Below, in pieces: positions 13,824 through 28,100 of a stretch of DNA of 64,000 nucleotides; within the stretch, counting starts at the first letter, position 1, and each line of letters opens with the position of its first letter. Origin of the DNA: Gamsiella multidivaricata (Eukaryota > Mortierellomycota > Mortierellomycetes > Mortierellales > Mortierellaceae); the NCBI RefSeq assembly GCF_025024155.1, contig NW_026251805.1, positions 1-64,000 of the forward strand, written 5' to 3'. The position numbers and the translations under genes were made by a program. The notes beneath the pieces are model-generated. The model saw only the letters and a list, made by a program, of their open reading frames with translations. It had not been told where the DNA came from and searched no databases.

Positions 13824-14559
13824 ATGAAATTCGCTGCTTTCATACTACTCCTCCCATGCGTTATGCTCAACTTGGCGGCCTGAAATCAACTGGACGCGAA
13901 TTACACGAAACAAAATTGGAGAGCAAACCTAGACCTCTCACTAGTGAACTTCAGAAGGCTCTGGAGACTGTGGTCAACCTCGATAGCCAAATGGGAACCT
14001 CCCGCATTCTTGATGAGGAACGCCAAAACCATCCTCCTCGCGTGGTACTTCAAATATTAAAGAATTGCAGCACTTAGTCCGGCGCATCACAACAGTAACA
14101 GATACCAGGTCGATTACGCGAGTCGGAGGATGCACTAGTACATCTGAGGCACGCGCTCTTCCGCTTGCGTCAATCCTGACGGATGATGAAAGAGCGTCTC
14201 ACTGAGAGATTAGTTGACCGAATTGTGCCTCTCACTATGAAAGAGGGACATGCACAGCAGGACAACGAAGCGGTGCCCACAAAGCAGCACATTGTCTAGG
14301 CTACTGACATTAAGCGAAGGGTCATTTTGCAAACTTAAGCAGGTCCTGAACATTGTGGGCTTATCTATGAATGCCAGAATCGGCTCTGAATACCGCTAAG
14401 GTACAGATATCCCATGAGCAAAGAAGTGCGGTTTATTTTCTTTGTGATCTGTAACCAATGGCCAGGAGTGCGGATTTCTGCAATGGCTCAAAAAATTTGG
14501 TTTCATAGACTACATGACTGGAAACGGAGGAACCTGGAGTCATCGTGATGTTGCATATC
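13824..14559 (+). pseudogene. Decayed small secreted-protein gene, several frameshifts
   Basis: The ATG at 13824 opens MKFAAFILLLPCVMLNLAA, a textbook secretion signal, which then meets TGA at 13881. Protein-like sequence continues in shifted frames: LKSTGRELHETKLESKP onward (stop near 14077), then ELQHLVRRITTVTDTRS onward in another frame (to about 14207), then KERLTERLVDRIVPLTMKEG in a third frame. A coding-like stretch containing QECGFLQWLKKFGFIDYMTG lies near 14466-14560. Successive open blocks on one strand in changing frames are typical of an old pseudogene. I do not recognise the family. Sequencing error could explain one shift but not all of them. Confidence 0.45.
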
Positions 14560-14591
14560 ATTTATTGATTATGGGCTTCTGTTGTCCTCTT

Positions 14592-15193
14592 CTACCATCT
14601 TAAAAAGTGCGAGGGGCATTCGTAGCCGTCTGGGTTCTTATCCAAGTACTTTTGGTGGTATTCCTCTGCATCGAACCATTCGCCCGCGGGAACGATCTGC
14701 GTGGCAATGTGCTGACCCTTGTAATGCTTGTCCTGAACCTCAGCGGTGACCTTTTTTGCGATCTGTTCCTGCTCGGGAGAGTGGTAAAAGATGGCGGAGC
14801 GGTACTGGGTTCCGACATCGGGGCCCTGTGAGTTCAAAGTGGTGGGATCGTGCATCCTGTAAAAGAACTCGACCAGGTTGGGATAATTGATCTTATCGTT
14901 GGGAGTGTAGTGGATCTGGATAGCCTCTGCATGGTTCGTGGATCCGGTGCAGACCTTCTTGTAGTCTGGGTTGTTGTCGGCGCCACCAGTGTAGCCGACA
15001 CTGGCCTTGATGTCCTCGTCCTTGTAGAACTTCTGAAAGGCCTTCTCGACACCCCTATTACAAAGAATTTGTCAGCCAAATTCAACGTGCAGAACAGATG
15101 TGGGACAAAGTAGGAGCAATAGTTTGATGAGTCAGTGATGAACTTGTGATCATACCAGAAGCATCCTGCTGCGAAAGTAGCGATCTCAGTCAT
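14592..15193 (-). CDS. MXR1: Peptide methionine-(S)-S-oxide reductase MsrA
   Basis: Reduces methionine-S-sulfoxide in oxidised proteins or as free amino acid, using thioredoxin; an antioxidant repair enzyme. Two exons, 15193-15156 and 15054-14592, give 166 residues, close to the usual 160-190. The intron splits the Trp codon of the catalytic signature AAGCFWGVEKAFQ, whose nucleophile is Cys11. Other family blocks are SVGYTGG, NHAEAIQIHY and GTQYRSAIFYHSPEQ. The frame stays open upstream to an ATG at 15289, so a longer product with a hydrophobic N-terminus is possible. I chose 15193 because MTEIATFAAGCFW matches the usual short MsrA start. It diverges from EXO84. Confidence 0.93.
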
Positions 15194-16100
15194 GTTGGTT
15201 GATTGGTGATGTGAGGAAAGTGGGTACGTTGTTAGAAAGCCAACCTTCACAGTGAACATGAGAAAGACTGCGCTTGGAAACGCGGCCAATCAGCGTCGTC
15301 TTTTTTGCGGGCGCGAATCATGTCGCCATTTCCATCCTATTTTGGGTCAGCCTGGTCCCCTCTGCACCTATGAAACGCGCGTTGACGCGAAAAGACGCGT
15401 TATGAATCGCGGCATTGCGCGATTAATAACAACAACCCTTGCCAATATATGTGCCGACTAGGCTGTGCACGCATTTGATATGGTATATGGTATTAGGGTA
15501 GGTGTGATGGCACACACCTCTGAAAAAATACTCCTGACATCCTAAGAGTTGTTGCTCAATGAAGTCCCTCGCAGTGTTTGTTAGGTAGACTTGAAGACTT
15601 GTAGACTTGAAGAGTGGGTAGAAGCCTACGATGCCCTTGATGAATAAAAGGTGTGCTGCTTCAAACATGGCTAGTACTGGCTGCATCGGTCTTTGCTGGG
15701 CAACCAAGCGTGGTGCATTGTCCGAGTCATTCCCTAGCGTTATCCGTTCCACTCGACTCACATTACATTTCGTCTTCATATCAGACCACATGGATACACT
15801 CCAAATTTGACGGAGCTGACCAGTGGCTTCGTGTTCCCTTCCCCTCCAAGGCACTGCTTGGGGCTCATCTTGTGCGCGAAACATGTCCATGGTCAACGGT
15901 CCATTCCATCGCAGCCTCCTTCCTATCGAACCAGCACACGCCTTTTATCCCTCCTTCCCATCTCGTCCTTCACCTTGTCCAAACAAACCCTGTGAACAGG
16001 TACCAAGGACCGATCAGTTACCAACAGCAGGGTACCAGACCAACTTCAATCACCAACCCTTTCTTTCCCGACCCTAGACTTGTAGTAAGAAGCAACTATC
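15194..16100. promoter_or_regulatory. MsrA/EXO84 divergent intergenic region
   Basis: About 0.9 kb between divergent start codons. A 167-codon plus-strand frame at 15653-16156 overlaps the EXO84 start in another frame and has no family signature, so I treat it as leader sequence. Pyrimidine-rich stretches precede the EXO84 ATG. Confidence 0.5.
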
Positions 16101-19100
16101 ATGCAGCCTCAGCCAAGGCGACAGCAGCCGCCTCCACAACGGATGCCACCGCCTAATGGTGGACCACCGCCACCAGGGCAATATATGCGACAGCAACAAG
16201 GTCCACCACGACCTATGGGAGGACCAGGCGGAATGTACGCTCCTTCGCCGGGCATGGGTGGACCGATGGGCCCACCCATGGGTCCACCTATGGGTCAAGG
16301 AGGCAACTATCCGCCACCCAACATGCGGCCTCGTCCGCCGCCTAATATGTCTAATATGATGCCCATGGGCAACCAGATGCCGATGAACGGACCTCCTCGA
16401 CAGATGGGTGGACCAATGCCTATGGGAGGACCGATGCCGATGGGACAGAGACCAATGGGCGGACCGAATATGCCTCCGATGGGTAGACCTAGCCCACCCC
16501 CAAACATGGGTCCGCCTCGACCCAATCCCAATATCCCAGGGTACAGAGTCCCACAACCAGGACCAGGAATGGGGCCAGGAATGGGACCAGGTATGGGGCT
16601 AGGACCAGGATCAGGAATGGGATCAGGACCAGGGTCTGTATCAAGTTCTGTTGGCTCTAGTAGCTCGGCCCAGTCTGCACCGCTCTCCATCTATGGAGGC
16701 ATGGGATCACCATCAAACAAACAAAGCTCCAATGTTTCCACGCCTGCTTACGCTTCTGGGCATTCCCCCCTGGTGCCGATCAACTATCAGCCAAAGACTT
16801 CTCATACAGGGACACCGCCTTCCAGACCTGTGCAGACGTCGAGTCCTAGTCCAACTCCAGGACCCGCCCCAGTGTTAGCATCCAGTCCTGCAGTCATGGC
16901 GCCACCCAATCCTCTGCGCCGAGAAAACTCGTCACCAAAGATCCGCAAGGAAATACCTGCGATCTCTGGTCGCAACGATGCTTCCTCTTCTCCCCAAATC
17001 CGAAATGAGGCACCAATACCCTCGCCTGTTGCACGAAAGGAAGTGCCTCTGACAGCACCCAAAGCACCCGTCCGAAGAGATACAGCGTCATCATCAAAGT
17101 CTCAGAAGGAGGCATCATCAAAGTCCCAGAAGGAGGCATTGTCGCCAGTCTTGAAGAAGGAAAATGCTGTGCCCCAACGTAAGGAAACCCCGACTCAACC
17201 ACAACAGCCAATGCGCAAGAATCTGATTTCAATGTCCTCGCCATCACCATCATCTATGAGCCGCCAGCCGGACAACTCGGATCGACGACCAGTCGTGGAA
17301 ATTGCACAGTTTGCGAAGGAGGGCTTCAATCACGAAGAATGTGAGTGGTCACTGAATTTTACGACGCTCCATTTGGCAGCATATTGAGTTATGGAACTGA
17401 CCGATCAGTTCTGGTCGAATGTACGAATTAGATCTGACGCAAAACTTGGCTACCGCAAGCGAGGAGACAATCCGCAGCTTTCTACAGTCACTCAAGGATT
17501 CAAAATCGCTGGCGGCTGAGGATCTGCAGGAGAACGTGTTTAAGAACTACAACGAATTTGTTACTATTTCAAAGGAAATTTCAAAGCTGGAGAGCGACAT
17601 GCAGACTTTGCGTGGACTGTTAGACGATCTAAAATCTGCGAGTGACAATCTTATGGACGATGACGATGAATTCTTGCTGACTGCAGGTGAGTGAAGACAT
17701 ATCTCTATTAATCGTCACACATAAATAGATCAAATGTGTACTCCAAAGCAGTAGGATTCTTATCAATGTTCCTCTTTCATGGGATTTTGTCATAGGCATC
17801 GAGGATTCTGCTCCTGTAGTGCCAAAACGAATGACGGTGATGGTGTCGAGCATGTCAGACCTGACGTCTGTTTGGAAGGCACAAATGATGGCGCTATGGG
17901 AAGGTATCGAAGGCGCACAGGTAGAGACATTGTTCATTTTCAGATTAAGGTCTGCCGTCGATAATGTTTTGCCATGTTAATGCTCACACTGACAAATATC
18001 TCTCTTTCAATAGAAAATGCTGCCATACCATCCCAAACGACATCTGATCCGCGAGTCACCGAGCTTTGTGGAAGTGAACACAACGACAAACAAGATCAGG
18101 CATCCCGTCCATATTGTTTTGATGAATGATACTATCCTCATTGCAACCCGTAAGAAAAAAACGGCAGCCAACTCGAAGTACAAACTGCTCGGGGACCGCT
18201 GCTGGCCATTAACAGAGATTACAATCGATGACATGAAGGACACCACAGGTAAAAAAGGATCAATCATAGCCTTGAAAACATTTAAACTCTATGGATCATT
18301 GCTAACACTTTGAATACTGGATTATTTATATGTAGAGATCCGAAATGCAATCAAAATCACGCATGGCGATGAAGTATTTGTATATAAGACTGAGAAGGGA
18401 CAAGAAAAGCAGACCATGCTGGTCAATGCAAAGCGTACTACGGATGAAATGCTCGCACGATCCAACGAATCACGCAACAAAGGTAAATACCAATCATCTT
18501 TGATCTTTATTATGTTCGCAAAAGATCGTTCCTTAAAAGAGCTCAAAGGGCTACAACATCAAAACACTAACAACGTTTTTAATCATACGAACATGCCATG
18601 CGCTTCACTAAATAGGACTATTTGGATTCACTCCCGTATGTCATATCTAGGGAATTCTTCCTTGTGCACCATGGATAGCGACAGTTAGTGCGGAGCAAAT
18701 TGTATACATGCATGCTAACCCCCCCTTTCTCTCGCCGACTATACTAGGCGATGCCCAACCGCACAGGAATGAAGTTCAGAGCGTCGGTCACCTCTAGTCA
18801 GCCAGACGCACGATGGCTTGCAGAATTCACAGATGAACTCGATGTTATGATCGCGCAGAGGGAACTTGACGGTGCAGTTGCAGGCATCGAGAAAGGTATA
18901 TTTGCGGGGCTTGCTGTTTTCAGCTATTTAGCTAAGGATAGGATCACTGTGGGTTCTGACCTTATGTTTTCTGATTTATAGCTACTGTGATGCTCTCACA
19001 AATGACCTTGCCGGCGACCAAATTGGAAGAGACAAGGAAGCGTTTGGATGAGCGCGTTGCCCGCTTGTCTAAAGTCATCATTCTGGATCTCGGGCAGTCT

Positions 19101-20458
19101 CACATCACAAAAACTGCAGTCCAACGGGATGTTGGATGGCTGGAGCGGCTGGGATGTCTCGATCAAGCGAGAGATGTCTTTTTGAACAACAGGACCAAAG
19201 TCGTTCGACAAAGAATCAGGTAATCATTCTCTCAATCAGCTGGGTGTATCGTTGAATTCGATAACCAACATATACGTCGTTTTTCGACTGGCTTGTGTTT
19301 TTGTCTTCCTTTTCGTAGTCGAGTGAAACCAAAGAGAGATCCCATGTTGCACGTTGAGGAGCTGGCTATGATTGTGTTTACCTCCATCAAAAACACGTCT
19401 GAATGGTTTGAGCTTTCGTTCAAGGATCCAAAGCTGTCGTCGGCGCTTGTAAAGTGGGCTAAGCAGGAGATCGAGTACTTTGCGGAATTTTATAAGAACA
19501 TTGTCTTTGGAGCTGAGCAAAGCAACTTTCAAGCCATCGCAGACTGCGCAAGAGTCACCAACGAGCAGTGCAATAAGGTAAGAACCATAGTTTAATACCC
19601 ACAATCCTCAATTGCAGCGAGGACAGTTGACTAACAGCTTTGAAACATTTACTGTCTTATTCATTGCGGTTTTATAGCTGAAGGACATAGGGTTGGATCT
19701 GTCTTTTGTACTGGAAGCTGTGCTTATGCCGTACTTGATTGAGACAATTGCCGAGCATGAAAGACGCTGCTTAGAAAGGATGGACGCCATCATTGAGCAT
19801 GACGATTTTGCAGCCATGTCTGGAGAGGAACTGGGTATGGATACTAAGCCTTTGTGTTTCGCACGTATGCATGATTGTTCGTTTGAATACTAATGTTTCT
19901 GTGAACCGGTCAATAGGCTCGACAACACCTCTTTCAGCAAGCATGATTGCCTTTTATACGGTCATGCTGCAGTTCGTAAACAACATCTGCCTGATCGGCA
20001 GCTTGACAGTAAATTTTGCTACCTTTGTCCATATCACACTGAGGTGCTGCATTGTGACCTGCTGAAAGAAAACCACTAACAATTCATTGATCTTGGTTGC
20101 ATTTACCTGATATGCAGCTCTATAGCAGAATCGTGGATAGCGTTGCAATATTGTTCAAGGCATACGTGAACAGGACAATCCAGGTGTATGAGGAGAAGGG
20201 CATGACGGACGATCAGGTACGAGTGGATACGCTACCTGGAGTGTGTTTCTAGCTGTCGATATCACCTCATGCATGCCGTTAACCATGCTTATTATCACTC
20301 CTCCCTCTTTTCTTATCCAGCGCACTATTGTTAATTCAAACTTTCAGTTCATTTCCGAGAGTTTTATATCCAGAGTGATTGTGCAGCTGAGGCACCGTTT
20401 TGACAGACCTATTCCTGAGCTAGAGGCTGTCCGAGAGGAGCTCGGAGGTAAGCCATAG
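16101..20458 (+). CDS. EXO84: Exocyst complex component EXO84
   Basis: Subunit of the octameric exocyst that tethers secretory vesicles at growth sites on the plasma membrane. Thirteen exons are inferred: 16101-17340, 17432-17686, 17796-17920, 18014-18248, 18336-18482, 18616-18635, 18748-18895, 18982-19219, 19319-19577, 19678-19834, 19917-20008, 20118-20216 and 20321-20458 (1050 residues). The Vps51-like coiled-coil starts near residue 414 (TASEETIRSFLQSLKDS; YNEFVTISKEISKLESDM). A PH domain follows (ALWEGIEGAQKMLPYHPKRH; PVHIVLMNDTILIATRKKK), then the helical C-terminal domain (DVGWLERLGCLDQARDVFL; LVKWAKQEIEYFAEF). Exon 1 adds a 413-residue disordered N-terminus rich in Met, Pro and Gly. 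The 20-nt exon 6 is needed to keep frame. The end is uncertain: GGAG|GTAAGC could splice to TTAG|GCGTCGAG near 20594. Confidence 0.93.
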
Positions 20459-20991
20459 CGTTTTAACGCTGCCAACGGGTTGCATGAATCTGGCTTTGTC
20501 CTGTTATTATTGTGCTTCTCAATCGATTGGTTGACCATCTAATGCCTACCCAACCGTTGTGTGCTTTGTGTTTTGTGCTATTGTTGTCCTTAGGCGTCGA
20601 GTTGTAAAAGTTGCTCCGCATCAAGATAAACAACAGGATAGAGACGAGAGTTTCTGGAGAGCGGATGCGGACCTTTTGTGTGTGTGGGATATGTGGAGTC
20701 ATAATAAAGCTATAGGGCCTAGTCTAGGAACGTGTTGGTTCCATTCCCACTATGGTAATCATTTTCCAGCCATTGACACGAAAATGCTCGCAAGGAGAAT
20801 CGTGATTGGTTGGCGGGAAAATTCAGGGCACCCTTCCTTATTTTATATTTTTTGTTTGGCTCTCCATTCCATCGCTTCTACACTCCATTCTACTCCACTT
20901 CGCTCCATTACTCTTACCATTCATCGATACTACTCATCTACTTACCCGACTCTCAACAAAGGAAAGATTTACGCTAAGCCGAGCAAACAGT
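20459..20991. promoter_or_regulatory. Region between EXO84 and alkaline phosphatase
   Basis: This is 533 bp that should hold the EXO84 3' end and the promoter and leader of the phosphatase gene. The segment from about 20825 to 20960 is pyrimidine-rich (repeated TCCATTC-like words), typical of fungal leaders. No other gene is seen. Confidence 0.5.
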
Positions 20992-23133
20992 ATGGTCAAC
21001 AGACAGGAGAGTGCCCCATTGCTTGTCAACGAGGAGCGTGGCGACTCGTTCGACGAGCAGGAGCGCGAGTTGCTCAAGCAAGAATCCCGGAACCAAGTCC
21101 ACAGAGTAAGCAAGCTCCTTGTCTTTGGATGATGAGCATGCTATGAACCTGACATATGAGTGCCGGGTGAGGTCGTCAGCTGCGCATTTCATTCAAGGAT
21201 TTATCTCTTTGCTGGGGGATGGGCTATATAGGAGCGCAGACGACTTTGCCTCTGTCTCGGTCTGGCTGTTGTATTGGCATCCGCTGCTGCCATCACCACG
21301 ACCTATCTTTTCACGAAGCATTCGCCGTCGAGTAAGTCAATGGGTTACTAAGTAAAAATATCGTTCCGAGTTCGTCAGGACTAATAAAAGCATTGCATCC
21401 AACTTTTCAACACGGTTCATCGTAGCCCCAGGTCGTAGTCGCAATGTGATCATGATGGTGTCAGATGGATTTGGTCCTGCTTCTCAGACATACGGTCGAT
21501 CTTTTTGGCAGTACAAGCACAATTACACCGCTGGAGTCCAGACATCTTTGGATCAGATCCTTGTGGGGGCATCCAGGACCCGCAGCAGCAGCAGCTTGGT
21601 CACCGACTCTGCAGCCGGTGCTACCGCATTCTCTTGTGCTATGAAATCGTATAATGCTGCGATTGGAGGTAGCATTCAAGATCTTTTCGTTAGCACTGAA
21701 TATGTCAACCAAAAGCATAATCTGATCAAATACTCTTACATTTTTAATGAATAGTCGATCCTGAGGGTACTCCGTGTGGCACAGTGCTTGAGTCAGCCAA
21801 ACATATGGGCATGCTGACAGGACTGGTCGTCACCAGCAGAGTGACTCATGCCACTCCGGCGGCCTTCTCGGCCCACGTGCTCCATCGTGACATGGAGGCA
21901 GATATCGCTGTGCAGCAGATTGGAGACTACGAGCTGGGACGCCAGGTTGATTTGATGTTGGGAGGCGGACGCTGCTTCTTCTTGCCCAACACGACTGAAG
22001 GGAGCTGCCGTTTAGATGGCCGGGATTTGATTAAGGAGAGCAAATCGTATGGGTGGGATTATGTGGTTCAGAACCGGCGTGAGTTTGAGGACTTGATAAA
22101 GAAAAATGGGGGCGTGCTGCCCTTGCCTGCTATGGGTCTCTTCCATCCGAGCCACATGAACTTTGAGATTGATCGGAGACGCAAGCCCGAGGAGGAGCCT
22201 CGCCTAAGCAAGATGGCTGAGGTGGCTCTAAAGTCGCTCAAAGCCAAGACCAAGCCAGGACGGGGCTTTTTCTTAATGATCGAGGGATCTAGGATCGATA
22301 TGGGCGCACACAACAACGATCCTGTTGCTCACGTACACGAGATTCTAGAATACCACGAGACTATCAGGGTGGTCAGAGAGTTTGTGGCGAACAATACCGA
22401 TACCATCATGATTTCGACGAGCGATCATGAGACAGGTGGCTTCACGCTGGGACTACAGGCAGATCCGAAAGTCTACCCAGAATACCTTTGGAAACCCGAA
22501 GTCATTGACCGTGCACTGGTCTCCACCGAGATCTTGACTGCGAACCTAGTTGCGTTCCATGCCTCGGAGGCATTGGGTAGTGGATCGAAAGACTCTCAGG
22601 GTCGCCATCGTCGTGTCCAGGATTTTATCAAGACAGAGATTTTGGAGAAGGGTCTCGGTATCAAAGATCCTACAGAGGATGAGATTGAGTTCCTGTCGAA
22701 CCCAGATACGCTACCCAACGATTTCGTTCGATTCTTGGGACATGCCATCTCTCGTCGTGCCAGTCTTGGATGGACCACCATGGGTCATACCGGAGTCGAT
22801 GTCAACTTGTATGCAGAGAGCTCCAGTGACAACGGAAACAGGATCTTGGACAGACTGAAAGGCAACCACGAGAATACCGATATCGGAGACTTTATGTCCT
22901 GGTACTTGGATTTGGACCTCCCTGCCATTACTGAACGGCTCGTCAAGTAAGTTGTCCACCACCTGCACTCTCAATCGTTTGGCATACCTAAGGGACAGCA
23001 CTAACAATGACACGCAACCTATATCCTGTTGCTGCGCATTATGAATAGATCTGCAGACAGATGGTTCAAGCCCAAAATGAACTTTGCTGCTGCTGGCAAC
23101 ACTCGCAGCATCCACGAGGAAACAGGAAACTAA
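20992..23133 (+). CDS. PHO8: Vacuolar-type alkaline phosphatase (PHO8 family)
   Basis: Repressible alkaline phosphatase, a type II membrane enzyme with two Zn ions and one Mg ion that removes phosphate in the vacuole lumen. Exons 20992-21105, 21232-21331, 21426-21668, 21755-22946 and 23049-23133 give 577 residues (yeast 566). The short acidic cytoplasmic tail is followed by one membrane segment near residues 43-64, encoded by the 100-nt exon 2. Metal and active-site motifs are intact: MVSDGFGP (Asp85), TDSAAGATAFSC with nucleophile Ser133, MIEGSRIDMGAHNNDP, and STSDHETGGFTLG. A late conserved His is in MGHTGVDVNLYAE. The splice joining IG|VDPEGTPCGTVLE is conserved. Vacuolar location is inferred from the family and the N-terminal anchor. 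Confidence 0.95.
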
Positions 23134-23456
23134 CATATACTTCTGATTGCTAACGACGGAAACTGCAAATGCACCAGCCTAGACATATTAATAAACTTGG
23201 TGGAGGTCACCGTTTTTTTTGCTTCATACCGACAAAAACCACGCGTCGCAGAGGGACCTAGGATAGTCCCGCTTTTCAGTCGTGGACGTAGCCCGAGCCG
23301 TTCCGATTCGGTGCATTGATGCAGTGTAAAAAAAAAAAAAAAGGAAGACTAGCACTGATCCAGGTTTCTAACCAACGGCGCTCTTTTTCCTTGCTTCCTT
23401 TCTTTCATCGGCCCTCCATTCTCTCTATCAGCTCGCTGCCCAACCGATCTTGAACA
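23134..23456. promoter_or_regulatory. Spacer between alkaline phosphatase and cytochrome b5 reductase
   Basis: 323 bp with a poly(A) run near 23329-23342. It holds the 3' end of the phosphatase gene and the short promoter of the reductase gene. Confidence 0.5.
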
Positions 23457-24828
<1,372 letters not shown>

Positions 24829-25124
24829 GAGCGAATGAACTGTATATGTATACTATAGATAAAAGAAGAGAAATACACATTGAACAATTGAACCTGCAGC
24901 GCACTGTCTTTTTTTTGATGCAGGGCGTCCGTTGCGCGCGTTGCAAATCCGACAGTCACACTTCATCCATCTTCACGCGCTTCGTACCTGCACGCCTTCA
25001 CATCACAGTATACCAACCGACCGGAGCCATTGAATCGGAGCTGGCAGGACACAGGAGCTACCGGAAAAGCAACGATAACAGGGGCACGGTCTCGCAGTAG
25101 CATTAAGTCAACCGCGACAGCAAC

Positions 25125-28100
25125 ATGAACAAACCAGAGATCAATTCTAAATCAATTCCCAGTCTGGAAGGCAGTGGGTTCGATGTAAGCATCGATGAGT
25201 GGCAAGATGACATGGATCTCGACCAAGACGAAAGCTACTATGTCCCTAGCATACCATTCGCCCAGAGGCTGGCTGCTCTCGATCCCTCATTATACCAAGG
25301 CTCAGGGTAAGCGAACACGGATCAAACTACAAGACAAATAGTCCTTTTGTATCTGTTGCTGGTTTAAACGTCCTTGCTCACAGTCCTTGAGTAATGGATG
25401 CTCGTCCTCGACCCAGAGATGATTTTTGCACGGAAGAGAACTTCGACCAGACAAGCGCTTATGTCAGCCACCAGCTCGGCATCCATGGGTTCGCCTCTAA
25501 TCTGCAGTTCTTGAGGGCCGACAAGGCAAGCGCCGCAAGGATTGTTGCGACATTATACAAGGTTTTACAGCACCATGTGGTAAGATTACAATCAAAACAT
25601 CTGTGTTTTTCAATTCCTTGCTGTCGTAGCAGGATACATTGAACTGAAGTCTCACCTCTCTTTCTCCGCTCTTTTTTTTGGGGGGGTTTCGCAGAAAGAC
25701 ATGGAGTACAAGGAGGAGATGGATCTGAACTGGCGGAGACTCTCGAATGACTATGATACAGCTATCCAGAACCTGGTATGTGAGGCATGGATGAATATGT
25801 TGCTACATGTTGCGTATATCCGCTTAGAGTTTGGGACTGACAGATCTCTTGTAATATTCAACATTATTTCTGGACGCATAGAGCACGACAAAGGAGAAAC
25901 TGGAGAAAACCGAGCGGGAAACTGACATTCTCGGAAGCAGAATCATGTAAGTTGGATCATGTCTCACTTCAGACGAACTCTTGTTGAGATCTGTGGCTAA
26001 TCAGAAGGGTGGGTGGTTGCATTTGCTTTGCATTAGAGCGCTTGAAGAGGAGCTTCGAATAGAGACGGAAAAGCATCGGCACACACGGGAGGAAGTCAAG
26101 TCGAGCAAAGCAAATCTCGCATATGCGAAGACGCAATATGCTGTAAGCCCAGAGTTTGATAAATAGAAATGTGAACTACTGTCAGGACCTCAAAGTAAGA
26201 AGTTCTCCGGATAGATTATAACAATTTCAGGTTTTTTTGTTTTTGTTTTTTGTTTTTTTTTTGGTATTATCTATAGCACGAAGCTCGGAAGAAGGAACAG
26301 GAAATGAATGTGCTAAAGGATAAAGTACAAAAATCCATCAGCAGGACCCAATCATCCTCGCCATCAATACCTGGAGGGATAAAAATTCTCAACCCTGTGC
26401 CCCGTTCTCTCTATGGGAAGCAACATGCGAACGATGCGGAGCAATTGCTCAAGGAGGTCATTGAGCAGCAACAGGCAAAGGAAACGGAGATTGTTCAGGA
26501 AAACGAGGAACTTCGGAGGACGTTGTATACAGTACATGTGGAGTTAGAGAGTTTGATCAGGAAGCATTCGTCGCTGAAAAACACCGCAGTGGTAGGCATC
26601 CCGGACTATCATGTTATAAACACTGTTTGATCAGCATATCTGGAATGACCGATATTCATGGTTTCACGGCCAATTGCGAAATAGACACCTTATGGCCTAC
26701 CATTTGAAACGGTCAAGCACAAGATCGAGACTGAGATCCGGGACACTCTAACGCTGCTGAGCGATCAATGGAATCATCGAGCCCCCAACGAACCAGCCAT
26801 CTCGCCCAGCGAAATTGTTGTCCGAGACCAGAGAATCGAGGATCTGCAACAAGAGATTGTCAAAATGCAGTTGGAGCTCGAAGACTCCACCCTGCTGGTT
26901 CAGGGCGCACAGAAAATGATTGACAACTTGTCCAGTGGCAACTTTCTGGCTGGGCTGCAGGATTTCAAGCTGAATGTGGAAGGGTAAGGCTGCAAGACTT
27001 TTTTTGCTGTCTTGCTGGTCAATTTGCCTGCTACTCCTTGCGCTACTGTTTTTGTCCTGCATATATTAATTATTATTATTACTATTATTATTATTTTCAC
27101 AGATCCGATATGACAATACAGGAGATTGATGAGGCAGAGGCCAAGATTTGCAAGCAACGGGAGGATCTCGCCAAGGAAAGAAAAAAGTTTACAGAGTCGT
27201 GTTTGGGCCTGGGCAAGCAACGTGCGGAATTGGAGAGGGCAAAACAAGAGTTCGAGGAGAGCAAGAGAACCTTTCGCTTAGAAAAAGTCATGTCGTTCTT
27301 GAGCTTTTCTCCAAGGTAAAGTTAATTCTGAACCTCAGAAGTCGTCGGTTTCGGTCTTGGATTTCAAGGTTTTAATCAAAGCTTTCAACTTTCAAATTGA
27401 TAGGTCCGAGAAGCGAACGATGAATTGCTCACCACCGTCGTCGCCGATACGCCGATTTGAAGACCCATCCAGGAAGCGAATGGCGACCTCGCCGCTTTCA
27501 GGCGCTTTGTATGAACGTTCAGTGAGGCCTAAAACTCAAACGACCGTCATCGAAGTACCGGACGAGGATAATGAACAAGGCGATGGAAGTGTGATCAATG
27601 GTGAATACGACGAATATGAGAACGAAGAAGAAGAGGAGCTGCTGAGAACACCGTCGCGGCAAAGAACAACTGCCATATCATCGATTGGGCTTGAAGAGTT
27701 ATCCAGAAGCAACCATGAGGCAGCGCAAGAACGCCTCCGTTCAGGAATAGCGGCGTCCTCCGCACCCTTACCAAATGTCAAGACGGCCGCCACTGCTTCG
27801 TCATCGGCATTCCCTGAGCTTGAACCTAGCGCCATTATTGCAACAGCATCCATTCCTTCGTCCTTTAAAGGCAAGGCTAGGAAACCATCCACTGCAACAC
27901 AGACAGCGCAGGAACCTCTAAAAAAACTCCCAGTGTCTCGATCTTTGGCGGTGTCTGCAGCGAAATCTCGATCGTTCAATTCGACCTCAGCAGCGCCCTC
28001 TAGTACAAAGTCTAGCAGCATGTTCGCCGGACTCAATTCATCTTCATCAAGCTCTCGCTTATCCCCGTCACCGGCTCCATCACGCCCATTTATGACCACA

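Noticed and set aside
15653..16156. 167-codon frame before EXO84
   Set aside because: It overlaps the EXO84 start in another frame and has no recognisable sequence.
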